The notes under the pieces: model-generated | Database searches by the model: none | What the model was told of the DNA's origin: nothing | What the model saw: only the letters and a program-made list of their open reading frames with translations | Source of the DNA: Rhodospirillaceae bacterium | Lineage (GTDB): Bacteria > Pseudomonadota > Alphaproteobacteria > UBA8366 | Assembly: GCA_002722095.1 (NCBI GenBank) | Contig: PBKG01000024.1 | Location: 1 to 64,000, forward strand | Length of the DNA stretch: 64,000 nucleotides | Direction of reading: 5' to 3' | In this document: positions 1-8,456 of the stretch, piece after piece | Numbering within the stretch: the stretch's first letter is position 1 | How the letters are laid out: every line of letters starts with the position of its first letter | Program-made: the position numbers and the translations under genes

Positions 1-276
1 CTCCAGCACAACTCCATGAACCCTTCTGGAGCCCATAAGGCTATTCTCTCTGCCAGGCAGACCGAGAACCTCGCCGGCCACATCGAGTCCGGCAATGATG
101 GGAAATTCGAGAGTGATGCCGGGCATCCCCCGCCGAGTGAAAATATCGTGATAGTTGAGCGAAGTCGCTTTAACCGCGACCACGACACCGTCAGCCGGAC
201 AAGCCGGGTCCGGGAAGTCCGTCTCCACCTGAAACTTGTCGTTTTCGCCGTGTTCGTGCAGTACGCATGCCCGCAT
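1..276 (-). CDS. MDR-family (quinone oxidoreductase/alcohol dehydrogenase-like) protein, N-terminal part
   Basis: The first 92 codons of a leftward gene run off the window edge. The ATG at 276-274 follows a GGGGTGG purine tract. The N-terminus has the layout of the GroES-like domain of medium-chain dehydrogenase/reductases: a core of beta strands, then LNYHDIFTRRGMPG, then the PIIAGLDVAGEV segment that precedes the cofactor domain. The gene sits 21 bp after the thioesterase and probably shares its operon. Only the start is visible, so substrate and zinc dependence cannot be judged. Residues after about 70 match the family consensus less well. Confidence 0.7.
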   Translation of the reverse strand, partial: MRACVLHEHGENDKFQVETDFPDPACPADGVVVAVKATSLNYHDIFTRRGMPGITLEFPIIAGLDVAGEVLGLPGRENSLMGSRRVHGVVLE

Positions 277-297
277 CGTTCCACCCCTTTTCGTCTT

Positions 298-708
298 TTA
301 ACCGGAAAAATAAACACCCCGGCCGCTGGCCAGCAATTTGCCCGCGGCATCGAAGATTTCCGCTTCCGCGGTGCAGAACGACCCTCCGAGCTTGACCACG
401 CGCGCCTTGGCAGTGAGTTCGCCTTGCATTGCCGGGCGATGGTAGTCGACCCGCATGTCGATCGTCGGTAGCGGCCGGCCGAGCTTGACCGCAAGTGCGT
501 AATCCGCAGCCACATCGATGACGGTGGCCAAAATACCCCCATGGGTATAGCCGCGCTCCGCATTGACGACGAATTCTTCGCGCCAACCTATGCTGACGGT
601 GATGTCCTCCTCGGTGACCTCGGTCACATTGAGGTCGAGCCATTGATGGAACGGCGCTTGGCGAATGCGATCCTGCAATTCCTCGGCGGTCATTTTGTTT
701 TCAGGCAT
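298..708 (-). CDS. PaaI-type hotdog-fold thioesterase
   Basis: This 136-residue protein has the usual length of a single hotdog domain. The family motif THGGILATVIDVAADYA (about residues 54-70) is clear; its HGG turn and the following helix form the acyl-CoA binding core. It is predicted to hydrolyse an acyl-CoA or aryl-CoA thioester in the cytoplasm. Its ATG lies inside the end of the upstream acyl-CoA synthetase (8-base overlap), so the two are probably translationally coupled. The pairing suggests the ligase makes and the thioesterase releases related CoA esters. Substrate is unknown. Confidence 0.85.
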   Translation of the reverse strand: MPENKMTAEELQDRIRQAPFHQWLDLNVTEVTEEDITVSIGWREEFVVNAERGYTHGGILATVIDVAADYALAVKLGRPLPTIDMRVDYHRPAMQGELTAKARVVKLGGSFCTAEAEIFDAAGKLLASGRGVYFSG

Positions 709-2197
709 CTGTGCCCTCCCCGTCGCTCTCGGCCAAGCGTCGCAACGCGACCGTATCTATTTTATTGGTGCCGCTCAGCGGGAAATCCTCGACAAAGAAA
801 ACCCGTCGCGGATGCGCATAGGCCGGCCCTTCAGCCAAGGCATACTGCTTCACCTCGTCTTCGTCCACAGGCTCGCCCGAAACCCGTTTGATAAAGGCAA
901 ACGGTACCTGCCCTCGGCGTTCATCATCGAAAGGCAATACCACTGCTTGAGCGATCGCCGGATGACGCTCGAGCCTGAGTACCACCTCGCTTGGAAAGAT
1001 ATTTTCGCCGGAACAAACAAACATGTCATCGACCCGACCGACGAAATAGAGCCAGCCGTCCTCGTCCTCGCGCAAAATATCGCCGGTGCGAAACCAGCCG
1101 TCCTGGAATTTTTCCGACGTTGCCTCAGGCAGGTTGTGATAGCCGATAGCAATACCTGGGTTCCGAACGATTAGTTCTCCTTGCATTTTGTCCGGCCCGC
1201 CCTCGAAACGGTATTCGCAACGGGGCATCGGATACCCGACGCTGCCAAGTGGGCGGGTCTTGCCCTCCGGATGAAACCACCCGACCATCAAGGGGCCGCC
1301 TTCGGTGATGCCGTAATTGAACTGCACTTGCGAATTGGGGAAGGTCTCATGAATGCGCTCGATCAAACGATCCGACGCAGGAGCGGAGCCCATCGAGACA
1401 GTGGTCACCGAGCTGAGGTCGAGGGATTCCACCAAATCCGTTTCCGCCATCAGCATATAGAGCATGGTCGGAACGCCGGTCATCATGGTTACCCGATGCT
1501 CATGGATGGCCTGCAAGGCCTGGCGCGGATCGAAGCGAGGCAAAGTCACCAGAGTCGCCCCCGGTAACATCGCGGTCTTGATGGCGACCAACGCATTTTT
1601 GTGGAAAAACGGCGCCGAAATGAGGATGCGCTCATCTGCGGTGAGACGCCGATGTTCCACCAGCGATCGCGCGGCCCAATCTTGACCCGCATGGGTCAAA
1701 TACACTCCCTTTGGCTTACCGGTGGTACCGGAGGTATAGGGCATTCCGCAAAGGTCGGTATCATCGACCGGTACGGAGCTAAATCCACCTGGGCAGAGGA
1801 AACCCTCATAGGCGCTATCGAAATTCACCGCTTTTGCATCGTCGGGCAATAAAGCTTCACCTATTCCATCGACGAAATTAACCGCGGTTGCCGAATCTTC
1901 GAGAATGTACCGCACCGTTTCCGCCGGAAGTTTGACGTTGACCGGTACGGGTACCGCGCCAGCCCGCATAATGCCGAAAAAAACCTCGATGAACTCGACC
2001 CTGTTGAGCGCCAAGATTCCGACAGTCGCGCCGCGGCCAACCCCTAGTTTGGCAAGCCCTGCGGCAACCTCGTCGGCGCGGGTGTCCAGTTCCGCATAGC
2101 TACGCGCGATGGGGCGCGCCGGGTCGGCAAGATCGATCACCGCCGGATTGGCATTACCGAGATTGCCCTTGAAAAGATCGCCGAGGTTCTCCGTCAT
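701..2197 (-). CDS. AMP-dependent acyl-CoA synthetase/ligase
   Basis: The 498-residue protein belongs to the ANL superfamily, which activates a carboxylic acid with ATP and transfers it to CoA. Visible motifs are the P-loop YTSGTTGKPKGV (154-165), the YGITEGG adenine-binding motif, GWFRTGDI with GRVDDMF before the hinge, and SGTNKID near the C-terminus, whose Lys fits the catalytic lysine position. It heads a leftward operon with the thioesterase and the MDR gene and diverges from the glyoxalase-like gene across about 100 bp. Length and motifs suit a medium/long-chain or aryl acid ligase; the exact substrate cannot be read. Confidence 0.9.
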   Translation of the reverse strand: MTENLGDLFKGNLGNANPAVIDLADPARPIARSYAELDTRADEVAAGLAKLGVGRGATVGILALNRVEFIEVFFGIMRAGAVPVPVNVKLPAETVRYILEDSATAVNFVDGIGEALLPDDAKAVNFDSAYEGFLCPGGFSSVPVDDTDLCGMPYTSGTTGKPKGVYLTHAGQDWAARSLVEHRRLTADERILISAPFFHKNALVAIKTAMLPGATLVTLPRFDPRQALQAIHEHRVTMMTGVPTMLYMLMAETDLVESLDLSSVTTVSMGSAPASDRLIERIHETFPNSQVQFNYGITEGGPLMVGWFHPEGKTRPLGSVGYPMPRCEYRFEGGPDKMQGELIVRNPGIAIGYHNLPEATSEKFQDGWFRTGDILREDEDGWLYFVGRVDDMFVCSGENIFPSEVVLRLERHPAIAQAVVLPFDDERRGQVPFAFIKRVSGEPVDEDEVKQYALAEGPAYAHPRRVFFVEDFPLSGTNKIDTVALRRLAESDGEGTDA

Positions 2198-2296
2198 AAG
2201 CAGAAGTCAAACATGGAATTACGGTTGCCTTTCCGTGGCCACCTCAGTTGAATTGGCAACGCACCCTAATCCAACCCCCCATCCCGGTCGAGATCA

Positions 2297-3244
2297 ATGA
2301 GCCCACAGACCAATATTCTAACTCACTGGACTAACACCCAATTGCCGGGGTCCGGCGAGCTGTTCATCGATCATGTGGCTTTTTTCGTCGATGGTATGGA
2401 CGGTGCTAGCGGAGCGCTCGAACAGCTAGGTTTCACGGCGACACCGCTGGCCCCACAATCCAATGCGCGCCCTGACGGGCCCCCGCCCGTTCCGGTCGGG
2501 CTCGCCAATCGCTGCGTGATGCTGGAACGCGGCTATCTCGAGGTACTGGCGATCCATAAAGAGACCGATAATCCCTTGTTGATCCAGCATCGAGACGCAC
2601 TGGCCCGGCATATCGGCCTACATTTGTTAGCCTTTTCCACCGACGACACCGAAACACTATGTAAGAATCTGCAATCGAATGGCTTCGACGCGCTGGATCC
2701 GGTCGCACTCCGGCGCACGGTCGAAACCGAAGCCGGCGAGCAAGAACTCCGATTTCGGGTGCAACGCGTTCAGCCGGGGCAAATGCCCGAAGGGCGCGTC
2801 CAAGCGCTTGAGCATTTGACCCCCAACGCACTTTGGCAACAACGGTGGATGACCCACCCCAACGGCGCCCGCGCACTCACCGATTTGCTGATGTTGGACG
2901 AAAACCCGGAGGACGCCGCGCAGCGCTACCAGCGCTTCACCGGCCGCGAAGCGATCGACCATGACGGCGCCGTGCTCCTGGTGACCGATCGCGGTAGGCT
3001 TACCATCGCCACACCTAAATGGATCGTCAGCCGTCTGCCCGACGCCCCACTCCCGCCGGCGCCTGCCTTTGTCGCCTGTGCACTCGACGCCGACATCGCA
3101 CAAGCACACCGATGCCTCGAGGCAAACGGCCTTACGCTGAACCACACCAACGCCAGCGGCTTTTGGCTCGCGGCCCCGCCAGCGCTCGGTGGCGTAGTGG
3201 TCTTCGCCGACGCGCTGGAGGGCGTGCCATGGCTTCGAAGTTGA
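2297..3244 (+). CDS. VOC-superfamily, glyoxalase-like domain protein
   Basis: This 315-residue protein begins with an IDHVAFFVDGMDGA segment followed by a glycine/proline loop and MLERGYLEVLAI, which is the pattern of the glyoxalase-like (Glyoxalase_3 type) VOC fold. Two VOC-like halves appear likely (about 20-130 and 140-310), with the second starting around LEHLTPNALWQQ. The HxxF and E-L-x-I positions could be metal ligands. The N-terminal ATG is used, about 100 bp from the divergent ligase gene. Function is unassigned; members include dioxygenase- and lyase-like enzymes of small-molecule metabolism. There is no operon partner before tRNA-Val. Confidence 0.75.
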   Translation: MSPQTNILTHWTNTQLPGSGELFIDHVAFFVDGMDGASGALEQLGFTATPLAPQSNARPDGPPPVPVGLANRCVMLERGYLEVLAIHKETDNPLLIQHRDALARHIGLHLLAFSTDDTETLCKNLQSNGFDALDPVALRRTVETEAGEQELRFRVQRVQPGQMPEGRVQALEHLTPNALWQQRWMTHPNGARALTDLLMLDENPEDAAQRYQRFTGREAIDHDGAVLLVTDRGRLTIATPKWIVSRLPDAPLPPAPAFVACALDADIAQAHRCLEANGLTLNHTNASGFWLAAPPALGGVVVFADALEGVPWLRS

Positions 3245-3263
3245 TTTCCGATTTGCTTGGAGC

Positions 3264-3292
3264 TTGACAGCTTTCACACGCCGCCCTTAACT
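3264..3292 (+). promoter_or_regulatory. Putative sigma70-type promoter of tRNA-Val
   Basis: TTGACA at 3264-3269 and TTAACT at 3287-3292 are separated by 17 bp, and the tRNA starts 24 bp after the -10 box. The -35 box is a perfect consensus match and the -10 box a partial one. Confidence 0.55.
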
Positions 3293-3316
3293 CTGCCCAC
3301 ACATTTCCATGCGACC

Positions 3317-3391
3317 GGGCGCGTAGCTCAGCGGGAGAGCACCGTCTTCACACGGCGGGGGTCGCTGGTTCAATCCCAGCCGCGCCCACCA
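3317..3391 (+). tRNA. tRNA-Val (anticodon CAC)
   Basis: A full cloverleaf can be drawn by hand. The acceptor stem GGGCGCG pairs with CGCGCCC. The D arm is GCTC-GAGC. The anticodon stem CCGTC/GGCGG carries the loop TTCACAC, giving anticodon CAC (reads GTG). The T arm is GCTGG-TTCAATC-CCAGC. The discriminator is A and the 3' CCA is encoded. It marks the left edge of the polysaccharide region, but no direct repeat of its 3' end was noticed further right. Confidence 0.95.
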
Positions 3392-3656
3392 TTGGGTTTA
3401 GCGTAAACATTAAATTGCCAACTGTCTGACCATCCCCAATAGGTGATTAGCGAGAAATAGGCGCAAACTTAAAGTTAGGTCTGCCTGCCACTTATCGTCG
3501 AAGCGAGATGAAAAAGTTTGATCACTTTTAAAAATTTAGGAGCCGATTTTTTCGCTCACTCAATGCACCAACAATGAAATTGGAGCACTTCTCGCATGAG
3601 CATGCAATATCTGATCTTTTCAAGTGAATATTATCCACTCGCCCGCTGCCTCCGAT

Positions 3657-5852
3657 TTACGAATCCACAAGATAAAGTTTTATTTTCCCGATACGAACCG
3701 CCCTGTTTTGGATGCCCATATAACCCGTGCGACCGGAATCATCGACAAGCTGGAAGCGGAGATCGAATGTCTTGGACGGGCCAAAGGTAACGAATGTTGC
3801 TTTTAAAACAAGTGTTCCATCCTGACGTTTCACGATGCCCGGCTGTATCGATTTGGCACCGAAATTACCAACCCCCGCTGGAACCTTTTTCGACAGATCA
3901 TAGAACTGAACGGCTGTTCCATCTTTACTGATCAAATACAGAGCAAATTTTTTCAGATTACGGCGCTCAAGAATTTCTACTTCGACATGAACAGCTGACT
4001 GCTCGCCACGCTTGAAGGGCCCGCCAAGCAAATAATGTTCACCACGAGCAGGCGTTTCTCTAATTAAAATACCGTTACCACCTAAATCAACTCGTACGTG
4101 TGTAGGGCGCCCCCATTTCGTTTTGTAGTCTGATGGTTTGTCGAACACGATACGCTTATGCATTGGCCTGCGCCCTTGGCCGTTGCATAGTTTAGGCTTG
4201 GGACCGAGTTCGCAGGGTATATATATAATATCATTGAGCCCATAAACGGGCGCGAGACCAAATGCATTCCCGTGGAAAAATTCGATGGTGGTACGAGGGC
4301 TCTTCGGTGTAAATAAGGGTATCTCATCCACGAACGCCTTTTTCCCCGCAGTAACGGTGCGAAGCTGTAGATCCGTTCGCTGAAATTTTACATGATGGTT
4401 AGACCGGGGGTGGACATGAGTAACTACACTCTCTCCTTGGAGGAATGTAACTGTTCCTCGATGAATAGGTGAGATGTAAATTACAACTGAGGCGGTAGCA
4501 ATCACGGGCCACGGCAATAATTTATGGCGAAACCGTATTTCGTCAGATCTTAGAATACTGCCGGTGAAAAAGCCTAATAATGCGGTTAGATGTAAACTAA
4601 GGAAAGCGAAAAACACCAATTGGTGCGGTGGAAAATAGCTTCCGATACGTCCAGTATAAGCCATCAAACTACTTATGGTGAATGAGAATACTATAACGAA
4701 GAAAATCGCCAATCCAGAAATTTGATAATAATATCGTCGCGTTTTTGAATTAATTACAGGCGAAAAAACAAACCCAGAAACCAAACTAACCAGAAATAAA
4801 ATTGGCGCTATCGGAGGCGAAAAGTCGATCATCCGTTCGAATGTGCTTACGCCTGCATTGAATCCACTTAAAAAAGAATCCGGTAGGAATGGCATTGATT
4901 TTGGCCAAATCTTATCCCGGATACTAAGCCCTGGCGCTGACAAATGTATGGCAGCACTGATACAAAAAATGACCCCGTAAAAAGCAAGCGCGAAACGTGA
5001 GCGTGTCGCGATACCACTTGCAAAAATCGCCCGTATCGTTTTTCCGGCTGATAAAATTCCTTCTGTGAAACAACAAATGTAATCAGTAGCTGTTACTGGA
5101 TACGGACGGTTTTGTGTCTGCTGAAAACGAACATCACGTTGCTGCTGCAAAATACCCGGTAGCGTACTACCTCTCCGCAACGGTCGTGCAACACTTAATA
5201 GGAACATAATGAAGAGTATCAGACCGCCAACGACTAAAGCGATTTCGTGTGCATTCAGAAATAAGAAAAACCAAAGTGCGAAAACAAATTCGTTGCTGCG
5301 ATTGAAACCCGACCTCAAATAGATGCAAAGGTATGAGAAAACGAAAAAATACGCAGCAGCTAAAAAATAATAATTGACCTGGTCCAACAGCCAGATTGCC
5401 ATAAAATGGCCTGTGCTGGGATCATTTAATGAATTCGCAGATGCATAAAATAAGATTGCGATCGCGAAAATTAGGTATCGTGGAAGCGTTGGAATGGCAC
5501 GACGGAAACAGATGTAAACAACGACCACCATTAACAAATTGTTCAAGCCACGAAAAAATACTGTTCCCCACCAAGGTGATGGTAGTAAGTAGTCGGTCAA
5601 CATCACTTCAAGGAATCCAAGTCCCATTGCCGAAATTCGACCGATAGTGAGGTCTTCCCAATAATGCCGAATAGCGCCGAAGTACCCGTGAATTTCATAT
5701 ACGTGAAACAAATACAGTTCGTCGGGGAAGAGGAACCAGATATTAAATGCTGCCGCCCAAACGTAGACTGCAGATATGCAGCCTAAAATAATCAGGGCAA
5801 CCGAAACGGTCGAAAAGAAAACTATCTTGGAATTTAAAAAGTTTCTAAGCAT
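3657..5852 (-). CDS. Large multi-spanning membrane protein with C-terminal soluble domain, unknown function
   Basis: About 731 residues are read from an ATG at 5852; a GTG one codon earlier is also possible. The first ~480 residues hold roughly ten to twelve hydrophobic segments with an aromatic-rich loop after the first segment (FPDELYLFHVYE), reminiscent of polytopic GT-C glycosyltransferases. The acidic PDE in the first large loop could play the catalytic-acid role, but this is inference. The last ~230 residues are hydrophilic and probably beta-rich. It is AT-rich, stands alone between tRNA-Val and a methyltransferase, and shows no strong ribosome binding site. No family is recognised with confidence. 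Confidence 0.6.
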   Translation of the reverse strand: MLRNFLNSKIVFFSTVSVALIILGCISAVYVWAAAFNIWFLFPDELYLFHVYEIHGYFGAIRHYWEDLTIGRISAMGLGFLEVMLTDYLLPSPWWGTVFFRGLNNLLMVVVVYICFRRAIPTLPRYLIFAIAILFYASANSLNDPSTGHFMAIWLLDQVNYYFLAAAYFFVFSYLCIYLRSGFNRSNEFVFALWFFLFLNAHEIALVVGGLILFIMFLLSVARPLRRGSTLPGILQQQRDVRFQQTQNRPYPVTATDYICCFTEGILSAGKTIRAIFASGIATRSRFALAFYGVIFCISAAIHLSAPGLSIRDKIWPKSMPFLPDSFLSGFNAGVSTFERMIDFSPPIAPILFLVSLVSGFVFSPVINSKTRRYYYQISGLAIFFVIVFSFTISSLMAYTGRIGSYFPPHQLVFFAFLSLHLTALLGFFTGSILRSDEIRFRHKLLPWPVIATASVVIYISPIHRGTVTFLQGESVVTHVHPRSNHHVKFQRTDLQLRTVTAGKKAFVDEIPLFTPKSPRTTIEFFHGNAFGLAPVYGLNDIIYIPCELGPKPKLCNGQGRRPMHKRIVFDKPSDYKTKWGRPTHVRVDLGGNGILIRETPARGEHYLLGGPFKRGEQSAVHVEVEILERRNLKKFALYLISKDGTAVQFYDLSKKVPAGVGNFGAKSIQPGIVKRQDGTLVLKATFVTFGPSKTFDLRFQLVDDSGRTGYMGIQNRAVRIGKIKLYLVDS

Positions 5853-6307
5853 CACAAGAATCTATGAATGTACTTTCGCGAGAGATTTTTGCGCACCGAA
5901 TGGAATGTTAGGTCTGCAAGTGTCAAAATAGCATTCCTGGGAATACGAATGTTCGATTGGTTAAGGTACGATCCCATTTGCCCAATATAAATTCCGATTT
6001 TCAAGAATGACTATATTTGTACAAACATAGCTATTCATGTCTAAATCGTTTCCAAATCGTACAACTTTAACATCAGCGCCGAATTCACCCCGTAGAATCA
6101 ACGATATGACCCGACAACATAAAAAATTTATTTGATTCGCACCATCTTTGATTAGAAACAGAAATTAGACCTTGAAAAATATCATGACACATTGGAAAAA
6201 TGGGTACAACTGTCCCCGTTCATCAGACGTTGGATGTATTAGTATTACATCTCCTTGTGCCTCTACACGCTAAATTTTTTAGGAACGTGCCAAGCAATGG
6301 TGCATGA
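5853..6307. other. Gene-free AT-rich interval
   Basis: About 455 bp between two divergent genes, with no open frame of coding character on either strand. It is markedly AT-rich with several A/T runs and must carry both promoters, but no convincing -35/-10 pair could be picked. Confidence 0.5.
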
Positions 6308-7093
6308 ATGACACAATTCGATTTCTGGAGCCAAAATCCATGTGGAGCGGATGGGAATTTCAAACGTGTCGCTGAGCAACGATATCGGTTGGAACCTTGG
6401 TTACCACGTGAAATAAAGGAAATTCCGCGAAGTCTTGAACGCTATTTGGAAATTGGTTGCGGTCAGGGTACGGACAGTTATTTTCTTTGCTCACACGTCG
6501 AAACATCCGCAGAGCACATCGCAATCGACTATTCGAAAGAAAGCGTCGAGCGTGCGAGAAATTTCGTGGATGAAGCAAAAGATATTTTCGATCTAAATAT
6601 TGTGCCTGATTTTCGTCATGGAAACGCGCTCGATCTGGATTTTCAAAGCGAGGAATTCGATTTTGTCTATTCTATGGGTGTGCTTCACCATACCCCGGAC
6701 CCACAAAAAGCAGTCGACGAGGTTTTCCGGGTTTTAAAACCAGGTGGCCAAGCTAAAATTTTTTTGTACAAACGGCCGTCGCTGAAAGTTGGCATCGCGA
6801 AGTTCTTGCGTATGCTTCAGTGGATGGTTGACAAACTTTTTTTTCAGGAACGGGTGTTTTACAAATTGATCCAGGGACGTTACTCGCATTTTTTTGGATC
6901 AATGTTTCTGGAATGTTTTGGCGTGCCATGGATGGAATGGTATTCCCGAAATGAACTCCAGCAAATGTTTCGAAACTTTAGCGCCGTTGAGATTCAACCT
7001 TACGAGTTCAATTTTCCTAAACAGCTTGGAACGGGATCGTACGGGTATAATCGGCTAGGGTATTTTTACCTAATTAACGCGCGAAAACCCTGA
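6308..7093 (+). CDS. Class I SAM-dependent methyltransferase
   Basis: The 261-residue protein carries the SAM-binding motif I LEIGCGQGTDSY (about 47-58), an acidic residue after strand beta2 (IAIDYS), and the post-motif region FDFVYSMGVLHHTPDP and LKPGGQAKIFLY typical of Methyltransf_11-like enzymes. It should methylate a small molecule or sugar in the cytoplasm. The C-terminal ~100 residues are aromatic-rich and probably form the acceptor pocket. It stands just upstream of wecB in a glycan locus, which suggests a glycan-precursor substrate. The ribosome binding site is weak and ATG 6308 was chosen as the only start before motif I with a sensible N-terminus. Confidence 0.8.
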   Translation: MTQFDFWSQNPCGADGNFKRVAEQRYRLEPWLPREIKEIPRSLERYLEIGCGQGTDSYFLCSHVETSAEHIAIDYSKESVERARNFVDEAKDIFDLNIVPDFRHGNALDLDFQSEEFDFVYSMGVLHHTPDPQKAVDEVFRVLKPGGQAKIFLYKRPSLKVGIAKFLRMLQWMVDKLFFQERVFYKLIQGRYSHFFGSMFLECFGVPWMEWYSRNELQQMFRNFSAVEIQPYEFNFPKQLGTGSYGYNRLGYFYLINARKP

Positions 7094-7331
7094 TAGGTAC
7101 CATTCGACCTTGGTTGCGTATTTAATCGAATAACCTTCGAGGCCGCGCCGCGTCGCCTTGAATACATCTAGCCGGTGACGCAAAAAAGCTTGGTGCACTA
7201 TTTGTTTTTATTTGGATAGCTTGGGAAGAAGATCCAATCTCGATTGATAGGATCTGCATTGGAAAATTGTCGCATTTTTCGCTAAGCGATATGCTAGTAC
7301 TTTGCCAACATTTTCAATTTCCGGAAAAGTT

Positions 7332-8456
7332 ATGCGCATCCTAACGATATTCGGGACGCGCCCCGAAGCGATAAAAATGGCGCCCGTTGTCAAGCGGCTC
7401 GCTGAGACAAGCGGTGTCGAATCCAGCGTATGCGTGACCGCACAGCATCGCCAAATGTTGGATCAGGTTCTGGATCTTTTCGATATCACGCCTGATTTCG
7501 ATCTCGACACAATGCGTGCAAACCAGTCTCTGGCCGATATTACGACCTCGGTGTTGACGGGTGTCTCAAGTGTTTTGACCGAATTCGAACCCGACCGAAT
7601 TTTGGTACATGGCGACACGACGACTACCTTTGCTGCGGCTTTGGTAGCGTTTTACCATCAAATCCCAGTCGGCCATGTGGAAGCGGGACTGCGGACAAGG
7701 GATTTTTCAGCGCCGTTCCCCGAAGAAATGAACCGAACATTGGCGGATACACTTTCGGACATTCATTTCGCACCGACACAAGCGGCGCGATCGAACCTGC
7801 TCGCCGAAAACATACCGGACGACCAGATAATCGTAACCGGCAACACGATAATCGATGCGCTTAAATTGGCGCTCGAGTTGATTCGAAAGGACCCTAATCG
7901 ATCGATTCAGCTAGCTGCAAAATATCCTTTTTTAGAGGACGATCAACGCAGAACGGTATTGGTAACCGGACACCGCCGGGAAAATTTTGGACTAGGGTTC
8001 GAGAATATTTGTACCGCGCTCGCCCGTTTAAGTGAGCGGGAAGACATTCGGATAGTTTATCCTGTCCATCTCAATCCAAATGTACAGGAACCTGTCATGC
8101 GTATTTTGGGAGAATGCTCCGGGGTTCATTTGATGGAACCGCTTAGCTACTTTGATTTCGTGTTCCTGATGGAACGGTGTCATTTCGTCGTCACGGATTC
8201 CGGCGGCATTCAGGAAGAAGCGCCGTCTCTCGGTAAGCCCGTGTTGGTGATGCGCGAGGTTACCGAACGTCAGGAGGCAATTGCCGCGGGTACGGTCCGC
8301 TTGGTCGGGACTGACACGAAAACCATCGTGGAGAACTGCGAGATGCTTTTAGATGACGATGGCCTATATGAAAAAATGCAGCAAGCACATAATCCGTACG
8401 GTGATGGTTTAGCGAGCGCACGCATCGTTAAAGCCTGCGTGGAGAAGCACGGGTGA
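7332..8456 (+). CDS. wecB: UDP-N-acetylglucosamine 2-epimerase (non-hydrolysing)
   Basis: It converts UDP-GlcNAc to UDP-ManNAc. The ATG at 7332 follows a GGAAAAG tract and gives the family N-terminus MRILTIFGTRPEAIKM; longer readings add unrelated residues. Diagnostic motifs are GTRPEAIKM (8-16), HGDTTTT (93-99), EAGLRT (117-122), FPEEMNR and TDSGGIQEEAP. The length of 374 residues is normal. The stop codon overlaps the GTG of the next gene (GTGA), so the two are coupled. The product feeds the dehydrogenase to give UDP-ManNAcA, a common residue of capsules and enterobacterial common antigen. Confidence 0.95.
   Translation: MRILTIFGTRPEAIKMAPVVKRLAETSGVESSVCVTAQHRQMLDQVLDLFDITPDFDLDTMRANQSLADITTSVLTGVSSVLTEFEPDRILVHGDTTTTFAAALVAFYHQIPVGHVEAGLRTRDFSAPFPEEMNRTLADTLSDIHFAPTQAARSNLLAENIPDDQIIVTGNTIIDALKLALELIRKDPNRSIQLAAKYPFLEDDQRRTVLVTGHRRENFGLGFENICTALARLSEREDIRIVYPVHLNPNVQEPVMRILGECSGVHLMEPLSYFDFVFLMERCHFVVTDSGGIQEEAPSLGKPVLVMREVTERQEAIAAGTVRLVGTDTKTIVENCEMLLDDDGLYEKMQQAHNPYGDGLASARIVKACVEKHG

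Noticed and set aside
1..276. Possible frameshift near residue 70 of the partial MDR gene
   Set aside because: The same frame stays open and the later GSRRV can pass for the GDRV element, so a frameshift is not supported.
665..1174. Plus-strand open frame of 169 codons opposite the acyl-CoA synthetase
   Set aside because: It lies wholly antisense to a gene with full family motifs and has no ribosome site or domain.
2657..3277. Minus-strand open frame of 206 codons opposite the glyoxalase-like gene
   Set aside because: Antisense shadow with no ribosome binding site; composition is that of a reversed coding frame.
3392..3656. Possible terminator or attachment repeat after tRNA-Val
   Set aside because: Only a weak five-pair hairpin (GTTTA-GCG-TAAAC) is present and no copy of the tRNA end was found elsewhere by eye.
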